Shown one piece after another: positions 1 through 6,206 of a DNA stretch of 42,454 nt. The stretch is from Mucilaginibacter sp. UBA4741 (GTDB taxonomy: Bacteria; Bacteroidota; Bacteroidia; Sphingobacteriales; Sphingobacteriaceae), in NCBI GenBank assembly GCA_002403905.1, contig DHIR01000275.1:1-42454 (forward strand). Direction: 5' to 3'. Positions within the stretch are counted from its first letter, which is position 1; the number at the start of each line of letters is the position of its first letter. The position numbers were made by a program, and so were the translations under genes. Below the pieces are notes generated by a model. That model was not told where the DNA came from, did not search any database, and worked only from the letters and a program-made list of their open reading frames with translations.

Positions 1-51
1 AATCTTATCCCGAACTCACGTTATATTAGCTTAATTAATATCGCAAATATA

Positions 52-933
52 ATGCAGCCAACAATCCGTCAAATATTATACGGTCCATATAAACGATCTC
101 AAAAAGTAAGCTATTTATCCAGATTTTGCAAGTGGCAGTTTATTTGTAAAATATTAGGGAAAGCATTAGTTTTTAAGTTTACAACTAACAGCAAATTAAT
201 GTTGATAAATGGCTTTAATGCTTTGTCGGGTAATTATTATTTTGGTATTAGCGACCCTGATGTAATGCCATTTGTATTACACCTGTTACGTACCGGCGAC
301 CTGTTTGTTGATGTTGGAGCAAATGGCGGGGCCTATACCGTTTTGGCATCAGCAGAAAAAAAAGCACATACAATAAGCATTGAAGCTGCCACCGATATTT
401 TTGAAGGCTTATTAAAGAACATTGAAGTTAACCAAATACAAAACCTTGTTGAAGCATTAAATGTTGCCGTCTCTGATAAAGAAGGTATGGTGCCTTTTAC
501 ATCTGCCGATCATGCTACTAACCGTATACTTTACGAAACACGCGATGATATAGTGCAAATTAAAGCTACTACGCTTGATAATATACTAAATAGCCGCGTA
601 CCGGTATTAATGAAGTTAGATATTGAGGGCCATGAGCATAATGCCTTGCTTGGAGCTACAAATACGTTGGCCTCATTAAATTGCAAGGCCCTTGTGATTG
701 AGTTTTCAAATACAGGCGAATATTATGGCTACGGCAATATAGCAACACACCAGTTACTTACCGGGTATGGTTTTAAGCCTTATAAATACAATTATCAAAA
801 AAAGCAATTAATTGCTTTTGACCCCTTGGCAACACATTTTGAATTTAATATGATATACATTAAAGATGAAGATTTTGTGAACGACCGTCTAAAAACTGCC
901 GAACATGTTTTAATGAGCGGGCAACTTATTTAA
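52..933 (+). CDS. FkbM family SAM-dependent methyltransferase
   Basis: This 293-residue protein is probably an O-methyltransferase of the FkbM family, which often modifies sugars of surface polysaccharides or secondary metabolites; the substrate cannot be told here. The SAM-binding motif I is seen as VDVGANGG at residues 86-93. The hallmark FkbM segment KLDIEGHE lies at about 188-195, followed by the usual hydrophobic strand (ALVIEFS). There is no signal peptide or membrane segment, so it is likely cytoplasmic. The ATG lies only 51 bases into the window, so any upstream glycan operon would be outside it. The next gene starts 84 bases later and is an unrelated sigma factor. Confidence 0.85.
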   Translation: MQPTIRQILYGPYKRSQKVSYLSRFCKWQFICKILGKALVFKFTTNSKLMLINGFNALSGNYYFGISDPDVMPFVLHLLRTGDLFVDVGANGGAYTVLASAEKKAHTISIEAATDIFEGLLKNIEVNQIQNLVEALNVAVSDKEGMVPFTSADHATNRILYETRDDIVQIKATTLDNILNSRVPVLMKLDIEGHEHNALLGATNTLASLNCKALVIEFSNTGEYYGYGNIATHQLLTGYGFKPYKYNYQKKQLIAFDPLATHFEFNMIYIKDEDFVNDRLKTAEHVLMSGQLI

Positions 934-1017
934 AACTGAAACACCAATGGTACCGTTTATAAAATATTAGATAAAGGTGTAACCTAACTAGGAAACATGT
1001 AGTCAGAGAGCATATAA

Positions 1018-1602
1018 ATGATGCAGAGCAAGCTTTCGGATATCGAATTGATCAAACTATCTCTTAAAGGGAACCAGTCGGCTTATGCTGATCTGGTAAA
1101 GCGTCATCAGTGTTTTGTATTTACGCTGGCTATGCGTTTTACCAAAAGCCGTGAAGATGCCGAAGAAGTAGCACAGGATTGTTTTGTTAAAGCCTTTCGC
1201 TCTTTAGAGTCATTTAAACAGGAGTCGAAATTTAGCACCTGGTTATATAGTATTGTATATACTACAGCCATGACATCGCTGCGCAAAAAACGATTAGATA
1301 CATCGTCAATTGATGATGAAGAAACATATATACAAATAGAAAACGTATCGTCAGGTTATGATACTGATAATGCCGAAAATAAGTCGAGATCGTTTTACCT
1401 TAACCAGGCTATTGAACAATTAACCCCTGATGATGCAACTATAATTACGCTATTTTACAAAGGCGAGCAATCTTTAGAAGAGATTGCGCAAACCCTGGGC
1501 ATTGAAGCTAATAGCGTAAAAGTTAAACTATTTAGGGCGCGCCAGCGTTTGAAAGAAAAGCTGGAGCGTAATTTAAAATACGAAGTTAAAGAACTGATAT
1601 GA
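1018..1602 (+). CDS. RNA polymerase sigma factor, ECF (sigma-70) family
   Basis: A 194-residue ECF sigma factor that directs RNA polymerase to a specific promoter set. Region 2 is visible at about residues 10-90, with the helix SREDAEEVAQDCFVKAF and the KFSTWLYSI segment. Region 4 is at about 128-185, with the helix-turn-helix SLEEIAQTLGIEANSVKVKL. The start could be either of two adjacent ATGs (1018 or 1021). The stop overlaps the start of the next gene by four bases (ATGA), which implies translational coupling with its likely anti-sigma partner. The regulon is unknown. Confidence 0.93.
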   Translation: MMQSKLSDIELIKLSLKGNQSAYADLVKRHQCFVFTLAMRFTKSREDAEEVAQDCFVKAFRSLESFKQESKFSTWLYSIVYTTAMTSLRKKRLDTSSIDDEETYIQIENVSSGYDTDNAENKSRSFYLNQAIEQLTPDDATIITLFYKGEQSLEEIAQTLGIEANSVKVKLFRARQRLKEKLERNLKYEVKELI

Positions 1603-2096
1603 ACAGCATAGAAGAAAAACTTTGGGATTATATTGATGGCATTTGCACCGCAGACGAGCGCGCAGCCATTGATGAGTTGCTTACACATGATGAAGCATAC
1701 CAGCAAAAGTATTTAGAGCTATTGGCCCTTAACCGCGAAATAGCAGCCATGCAGCTGGACGAGCCGCCAATGGCCTTCACTTATAACGTATTGGAAACCA
1801 TCCGTGCCGATTATGCTAAACAGCCGCTTAAAGCACGCATTAACAAAACCCTTATAAATGTTATAGTTGGTTTTTTTATAGTTACCATAGTAGGGTTATT
1901 TATAATAATGCTGGCAAACATTAATTGGTCGGCAGGTGCACCGGTTAGCAGCACTGCCGCCCCATTTAAAATGCCCGGGTTTACTAAGCTATTTACCAGC
2001 GACGTTTTTAAAGGCTTTATGTTTTTTGATGTGGTACTGGGATTATTTTTGTTTGATAGCATGTTGCGCAAAAGGACATCTATTAAACAAGCGTAA
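1599..2096 (+). CDS. putative membrane anti-sigma factor
   Basis: A 165-residue protein translationally coupled to the ECF sigma factor upstream (4-base ATGA overlap). The cytoplasmic N-terminal helical part (residues 1-75, IEEKLWDYIDG then ADERAAIDELL) resembles the sigma-binding region of anti-sigma factors, but I see no HxxxCxxC zinc motif. Two hydrophobic segments follow, at about 86-108 and 138-153, with a short Ser/Ala/Pro-rich loop between them. By position it should hold the sigma factor at the inner membrane. The function is inferred from context; the family is not recognised with certainty. Two hairpins follow downstream. Confidence 0.7.
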   Translation: MNSIEEKLWDYIDGICTADERAAIDELLTHDEAYQQKYLELLALNREIAAMQLDEPPMAFTYNVLETIRADYAKQPLKARINKTLINVIVGFFIVTIVGLFIIMLANINWSAGAPVSSTAAPFKMPGFTKLFTSDVFKGFMFFDVVLGLFLFDSMLRKRTSIKQA

Positions 2097-2277
2097 CGTA
2101 TTTTGTACACTTTGGTGTCTAAAAATGACAACAATACAATACCTCTATACCGAAGATGAAAAAAATTTCACCTTTTTTTAAGAACAATAACAGTTTTCAA
2201 TAATATTGGTATAGTAATTGCGTTAGAATATACAAGCTGGCAAACTTGCCAGTTTAATTGTGATAAGGTTTAGGTTG

Positions 2278-2310
2278 AATGCCCCTAAGAAGCAAGTTCG
2301 AAGGGGCATT
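2278..2310 (+). terminator. probable Rho-independent terminator of the sigma/anti-sigma operon
   Basis: A 9-bp perfect stem, AATGCCCCT (2278-2286) with AGGGGCATT (2302-2310), has a 15-base loop and is followed by TATTTTTG. It lies 180 bases after the anti-sigma stop. A separate short palindrome, CTGGCAA-AC-TTGCCAG (2237-2252), sits just upstream and may be part of the same 3' end structure. Confidence 0.65.
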
Positions 2311-2383
2311 TATTTTTGCCCAAAAATTTTTCATAGGTATCGAAACATCCCACCGGCAAACAGTATTAAATAAAACTTATATT

Positions 2384-2417
2384 AAAAAGGCCTTAACAAT
2401 AGTGTTAAGGCCTTTTT
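2384..2417. terminator. bidirectional terminator between convergent genes
   Basis: A perfect 15-bp stem (2384-2398 with 2403-2417) has a 4-base ATAG loop and A-run/T-run flanks on both sides. It can therefore stop transcription on either strand. It lies 24 bases beyond the stop codon of the minus-strand gene at 2441-2962 and serves that gene most directly. Confidence 0.85.
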
Positions 2418-2440
2418 AATTATTCAATATTACTACCCGT

Positions 2441-2962
2441 TTATTGTTCTTTTTTAACGGTAGTAGTGGTAGTAGTTTTTGTGCTGGCGGCTACAGCGGG
2501 TTTGTGATACACTCTGTGATATACATGCGTTGTTACAGGTCTTCTTGTTGCCACATGCGACGTTGAGGTCCTGGTGGCACTTGTTGTGGTTCTGTTAGTT
2601 GTTGTCACCGGTTTGGTCTCTGTAGTTGTAGTTACCGTTGTTGTAGCCGGCCTTGGCTCGGGACGCGGATTTACAATAACTACCGGCGCCGGTGCAGGTG
2701 TCGGCGCAGGAGTTGGAGCAGGTGCGGATGTAACAATTACATGCGTTCTACCTGTTGCTGCTGATGCCGCAGCGCTGTTTATTGCATCCGGGGTACCTTT
2801 ACCTTGCACTTTAATTTTTGTAACCTGGCGGCCATGTGCGCCGGTTTTAACTTTCTTTTTAACTTCAATTTTATTTTTTGAAGTATCGTTGTCCTGAGCA
2901 TGTGCAGGGTGGGCGGTAAAACCTATACCTGCCATTAATAACATTAAACTGATCTTTTTCAT
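2441..2962 (-). CDS. exported Thr/Pro-rich low-complexity protein
   Basis: A 173-residue protein of unknown function. It starts with a clear signal peptide (about residues 1-22, ending AHA before QD). A short charged region with KKKVKTGAHGRQVTKIKVQG follows. The rest is low complexity: a Pro-Ala-Thr stretch with repeated PTPAP (about 80-93) and a long Thr-rich tail containing TTTVTTTTETK and a terminal KTTTTTTVKKEQ. This composition suggests an unstructured periplasmic or surface-exposed linker-like protein. No enzymatic motif is visible. The gene stands alone, with a strong terminator directly downstream. Confidence 0.65.
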   Translation of the reverse strand: MKKISLMLLMAGIGFTAHPAHAQDNDTSKNKIEVKKKVKTGAHGRQVTKIKVQGKGTPDAINSAAASAATGRTHVIVTSAPAPTPAPTPAPAPVVIVNPRPEPRPATTTVTTTTETKPVTTTNRTTTSATRTSTSHVATRRPVTTHVYHRVYHKPAVAASTKTTTTTTVKKEQ

Positions 2963-3182
2963 AATTATATCGTTGTTGTATTGATTGTAACATTGCTATT
3001 ACGACATTGTTTTAACATTACTTTACCGGCAACTGCCCAATACCGATTTTTCTTTTAATAATTGGCTTGCATTTTCAAATAACACCTTGATTTGATCAAT
3101 TAAACTTTAGGCGGTGCTGAAGTGGCTGTATTAAAAGTAAATCATAAGAGACTGAACCAAATTTAATTTTACGCGACAAAAA

Positions 3183-3277
3183 ACTCCGTGTTTCTCTGTT
3201 CTCCCTTAGTGACCTCTGTGTTTAAAAATAAACCGCAGAGTGCGCAAAGAAGGCACAAAGATCACAGGGACCAAAGA
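3183..3277. repeat. intergenic imperfect inverted repeat (dispersed-type)
   Basis: In the roughly 370-base gap between the exported protein and the symporter there is a self-complementary stretch centred near 3227. CTCTG at 3214-3218 pairs with CAGAG at 3236-3240, and looser pairing extends outwards. The style (CTCTGTG...CGCAGAG around an AT-rich centre) resembles dispersed intergenic repeats seen in Bacteroidota genomes. No gene is visible in the rest of the gap (2963-3330). Copy number cannot be judged from this window. Confidence 0.4.
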
Positions 3278-3330
3278 TTATTTTGCGCGCTTTTTTATTT
3301 TAGCCGTTTGGATACAGCCTCTTTTTTATT

Positions 3331-5028
3331 TTAGGCGATCTTTGCCTTCTCGCCTGTAAACGGATTTATTATTAAGGCGATGAGGATCACCAAAACACAT
3401 CCTATCGGGTTAAGCCATAAATAAGCCACCGAGCCCAAATATCCCATTATACAAATAATAGCTTCGGTAATTGCAGCAGCTATAAATACAGCTGTGCCCC
3501 CTACCCTTTTAACGTAAAAAGCTACAACGAATACACCTAGTATAGTGCCGTAAATATATGATCCTAATTGGTTTACTGCTTCCAGTAAATTACCCATTTT
3601 ACCGGCATACAGGGCCATAGCAATACATACCATCCCCCAAAATACTGTTGCCAGGCGCGAGGCCAGTAAATAATTCTTATCGGTAGCGCCGGGGTTTATA
3701 CTGCGTTTATAAATATCAATCACACTGGTTGATGCCAGCGAGTTTAAGGCACTGGCCGTTGATCCCATAGATGCTAAAAATACAATGGCTATCAGCAAAC
3801 CTATTAATCCCCTTGGTAAATAATGGGTAACAAAGTTCAGGAATATATAGTTGGTATCATCTATGTCGGCTTTCTCGTTATTCTTCTTCATCAAGCTAAT
3901 ACCTTCCTTACGGATATTGGCAGCTTCTTTTTCGGCCATTTTTAGGTTTGTCTGGGCCTGATCTATCTTGGTGGCATCCTTGCTGTCTATAGCGTTAACA
4001 AGGTCGTTAGCTTTAGATTTGCTTTGCTCGAAAGCTGTGGTATATTTTGTTTCTAAGGCATTGTATTGGCCCGCGTAAGCGCTTTGTTTTACCTGCTTAA
4101 CCTCGTATTGGTTAAAAAACATAGGCGGCCTGTTAAACTGGTAAAAGGCAAAAACCAGTACACCTATTAATAGTATGCAAAACTGCATGGGTATTTTTAT
4201 TAGCCCGTTCATGATCAAACCCATCCGGCTTTGGCCTACTGAGCTGCCGGTAAGGTATCGCCCAACCTGGCTTTGATCCGTACCGAAATAAGATAGTTGC
4301 AAAAAGAACCCACCTATTATTCCACTCCAGATATTGTAACGACTGCTGGGGTCAAATTTCCAGTCGATTACATTCATCTTACCCATTTTGCCGGCCAGTT
4401 TAACAGCATGGGCAAAACCAATATGATGCGGCAGCAATACCACTACCAGGGCCCCTGCAGCAAACATCCCCAAAAAGATAATACTCATTTGTAGCAATTG
4501 GGTATATGATACCGCTTTGGTACCACCCAGCACGGTATAAAAAGTAACCAACCCGCCAATAAACAGCGTGGTATAAGTTGTATTTATATTTAATATGGTT
4601 GATAATATAATAGCAGGCGCATAAATAGCTATGCCGGTTGATAAGCCGCGTTGTACCAGGAATAAGATTGAGGTAAGCGCACGGGTTTTCAGATCAAACC
4701 GCTGCTCTAGAAACTCGTAGGCTGTATAAACTTTAAGGCGATGGAATATAGGCACAAAGGTGATACAAAGCACGATCATGGCCAACGGCAAACCGAAGTA
4801 GAATTGTACAAACCGCATCCCGTCACTATAAGCCTGGCCGGGGGCCGACAAAAAAGTAATAGCGCTGGCCTGTGTAGCCATAACCGAAAAACCTATATGA
4901 TACCAGGAGAGTGACCGACCGCCCACCAAAAACTGATCGATGTTTTTATTGGTGCCACTTTTCCATAACCCATAAACTACGATGAGCAATATGGTAGCAC
5001 CAAGAACGATCCAGTCGGTTAAGCTCAT
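3331..5028 (-). CDS. sodium:solute symporter (SSS family)
   Basis: A 565-residue multi-pass inner-membrane transporter of the sodium:solute symporter family; the solute is unknown (sugars, amino acids, carboxylates and nucleosides are all possible in this family). Family signs include the first helix DWIVLGATILLIVVYG, the SLSWYHIGFSVMATQASAITFLS region after it, and the conserved GLLIAIVFLASMGSTASALNS segment. A hydrophilic, Lys/Glu/Ala-rich, coiled-coil-like insertion of roughly 80 residues (about 308-390) interrupts the membrane core. The start overlaps by four bases a 41-codon membrane-protein gene, itself overlapping a 63-codon one. The three form a translationally coupled operon on the minus strand. 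Confidence 0.92.
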   Translation of the reverse strand: MSLTDWIVLGATILLIVVYGLWKSGTNKNIDQFLVGGRSLSWYHIGFSVMATQASAITFLSAPGQAYSDGMRFVQFYFGLPLAMIVLCITFVPIFHRLKVYTAYEFLEQRFDLKTRALTSILFLVQRGLSTGIAIYAPAIILSTILNINTTYTTLFIGGLVTFYTVLGGTKAVSYTQLLQMSIIFLGMFAAGALVVVLLPHHIGFAHAVKLAGKMGKMNVIDWKFDPSSRYNIWSGIIGGFFLQLSYFGTDQSQVGRYLTGSSVGQSRMGLIMNGLIKIPMQFCILLIGVLVFAFYQFNRPPMFFNQYEVKQVKQSAYAGQYNALETKYTTAFEQSKSKANDLVNAIDSKDATKIDQAQTNLKMAEKEAANIRKEGISLMKKNNEKADIDDTNYIFLNFVTHYLPRGLIGLLIAIVFLASMGSTASALNSLASTSVIDIYKRSINPGATDKNYLLASRLATVFWGMVCIAMALYAGKMGNLLEAVNQLGSYIYGTILGVFVVAFYVKRVGGTAVFIAAAITEAIICIMGYLGSVAYLWLNPIGCVLVILIALIINPFTGEKAKIA

Positions 5029-5150
5029 TTAAGGTAAATAGTAATGAGCCAGAAAATTATAATTAAAAAAACCAGCCACCCGGCTACAATGCCGTAAAAC
5101 TGGTTCCAGTTGCTTATAAATGAAGGCAGTTCAGGATCAGGCTTCTTCAC
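5025..5150 (-). CDS. 41-residue single-pass membrane protein coupled to the symporter
   Basis: A tiny gene read from the sequence: GTG start at 5150-5148, TGA stop at 5027-5025. The product begins (M)KKPDPELPSFISNWNQFYG, followed by one hydrophobic helix (IVAGWLVFLIIIFWLITIYL) and a terminal Lys. It overlaps the preceding small gene by 14 bases and the symporter start by four (ATGA), the typical pattern of a coupled operon. The Trp/Phe/Tyr-rich helix suggests a small accessory subunit or stabiliser of the transporter. That is inference from context; the family is not recognised. It is easily missed because it is short and starts with GTG. Confidence 0.65.
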   Translation of the reverse strand: MKKPDPELPSFISNWNQFYGIVAGWLVFLIIIFWLITIYLK

Positions 5151-5328
5151 TGCTTTTAGCCAATACATTTACGAAGAAGGCCGCAGTTAAAAATCCTAAA
5201 ACACCACCTACCAATATCCAAACAAAGGATACATTGATAATTGCGCCTGTAAAAAGGCCGCTCAATATACCTGCCAGGTAATAGATGTAATTTAAATTTT
5301 CCTTTTCTGCTTTTGGATGATGTTTCAT
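5137..5328 (-). CDS. 63-residue membrane protein, symporter operon
   Basis: A 63-residue protein starting MKHHPKAEKENLNYIYYL. I chose the ATG at 5328-5326 because upstream in-frame residues look like untranslated leader. Two hydrophobic segments are seen, YYLAGILSGLFTGAIINVSF and VWILVGGVLGFLTAAFFVNVLA, separated by a very short turn, so it is a probable helical hairpin in the inner membrane. It is the first gene of a three-gene operon with the 41-residue protein and the sodium:solute symporter. By analogy with symporters that have small helper subunits it may assist transport, but no sequence motif proves this. Confidence 0.7.
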   Translation of the reverse strand: MKHHPKAEKENLNYIYYLAGILSGLFTGAIINVSFVWILVGGVLGFLTAAFFVNVLAKSSEEA

Positions 5329-5440
5329 AATGTTATTTATGTAGTAGGTGCAAAAGTAATTTATTATATGATGTGTAGCAATAGGTTGATGAAATATTGT
5401 GGGCAAAAATATTGCTTTTTCAATTTTTCCAGATTATGCG

Positions 5441-5448
5441 TATCTTTA
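5441..5448 (+). promoter_or_regulatory. candidate -7 promoter element for the UPF0175/PIN pair
   Basis: TATCTTTA matches the Bacteroidota -7 consensus TAnnTTTG except for the last base. It lies 20 bases before the ATG of the UPF0175 gene, leaving a short leader. A -33 element is not clear. Confidence 0.4.
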
Positions 5449-5468
5449 AATATTAAATAATTAAAAGC

Positions 5469-5696
5469 ATGACTACAATGACACTACAGGTTCCGGCTGC
5501 ACTTGAAAAAGAGCACGATGAAACTGTACGCTTTTTAGCAGCCAAGCTATATGAGGCCGGTAAGTTAACTTTGGGACAAGCGGCAGAGATGGTTGGAATG
5601 AAGAAATGGGATTTTGCCGAGGTTTTAATTGATTATGGTGTTCATTACTTTGATGCCAGTGCAGAAGCTGCAATAAACGATGCCAAAGGGTTATAA
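5469..5696 (+). CDS. UPF0175 family protein (probable antitoxin)
   Basis: A 75-residue protein matching the UPF0175 pattern. The N-terminal strand MTTMTLQVPAAL is followed by the helix-turn-helix-like core KLTLGQAAEMVGMKKWDFAEVLIDYGV, where LGQAAEMVGM...WDF..L..YGV is the family signature. Members commonly sit next to DUF3368 PIN-domain proteins and are regarded as DNA-binding antitoxins. That arrangement is seen here: the downstream PIN gene overlaps it by 17 bases. A second in-frame ATG (5478) could also be used. It probably represses its own promoter. Confidence 0.8.
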   Translation: MTTMTLQVPAALEKEHDETVRFLAAKLYEAGKLTLGQAAEMVGMKKWDFAEVLIDYGVHYFDASAEAAINDAKGL

Positions 5697-6144
5697 GATC
5701 ATTATAACTGATACTAGTTGCTTTAGCCTTCTACGCAAATTAGATGCGCTTGAGCTATTACGAAAGCTGTTTTCACAAGTTATTACTACGCCAGAGATCG
5801 CTATTGAGTTTGGAGACCCGTTACCAGACTGGGTAATTGTTAAAACAGTAACAAACACTTCTCTTCAAGAAGAATTTTCACGTGAGGTTGATAAGGGAGA
5901 AGCCAGCGCAATTGCATTAGCGGCAGAAATCACTTACGATTTCATCATTTTGGACGATGCTGATGCCCGAAAATTTGCAGAAAATTTAGGAATGAGCGTG
6001 AAAGGGACAATAGGATTATTTGTGATTGCAAAAAACAGGGGCTTTATACCTCTACTTAAACCTTATTTTGATCAAATCCAACAAACCAATTTCAGAATTT
6101 CTTCTGCAATTTTAGAGCGTGTTCTTCGAGATGCAGGCGAATAA
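5680..6144 (+). CDS. DUF3368 PIN-like ribonuclease (probable toxin)
   Basis: A 154-residue PIN-fold protein of the DUF3368 type, likely a VapC-like ribonuclease toxin. Candidate metal-binding acids are D11 in IIITDTSC, E39 in TTPEIAIEF, E74 in KGEASAIALA, and D92/D93 in IILDDADAR, in the right order and spacing for a PIN active site. The ATG overlaps the end of the UPF0175 gene by 17 bases, so the two are co-translated. The RNA target is unknown. The catalytic acids look intact, so the toxin is probably functional. It could act in stress response or phage defence. Confidence 0.8.
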   Translation: MPKGYKIIITDTSCFSLLRKLDALELLRKLFSQVITTPEIAIEFGDPLPDWVIVKTVTNTSLQEEFSREVDKGEASAIALAAEITYDFIILDDADARKFAENLGMSVKGTIGLFVIAKNRGFIPLLKPYFDQIQQTNFRISSAILERVLRDAGE

Positions 6145-6171
6145 CCTAGACAGCCACCTCGCGCCCTTGTT

Positions 6172-6206
6172 CATCTGCACATCCGCACATTTGCATATCT
6201 GCACAT
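6172..6206. repeat. short degenerate tandem repeat (CATCTGCACA-like)
   Basis: Between the convergent PIN and PIG-L genes lies a run of about 35 bases made of variants of CATCTGCACAT (CATCTGCACA, TCCGCACAT, TTGCATAT, CTGCACATC). It abuts the PIG-L stop codon. No function is apparent. Confidence 0.45.

Noticed and set aside
2278..2310. tRNA-like GTTCGAA within a stem
   Set aside because: No acceptor or anticodon arms can be built; it is a terminator-like hairpin loop.
2574..2897. Val/Gly-rich frame on the plus strand opposite the Thr/Pro-rich gene
   Set aside because: It is the mirror of a low-complexity gene; the minus-strand frame has a proper signal peptide and terminator.
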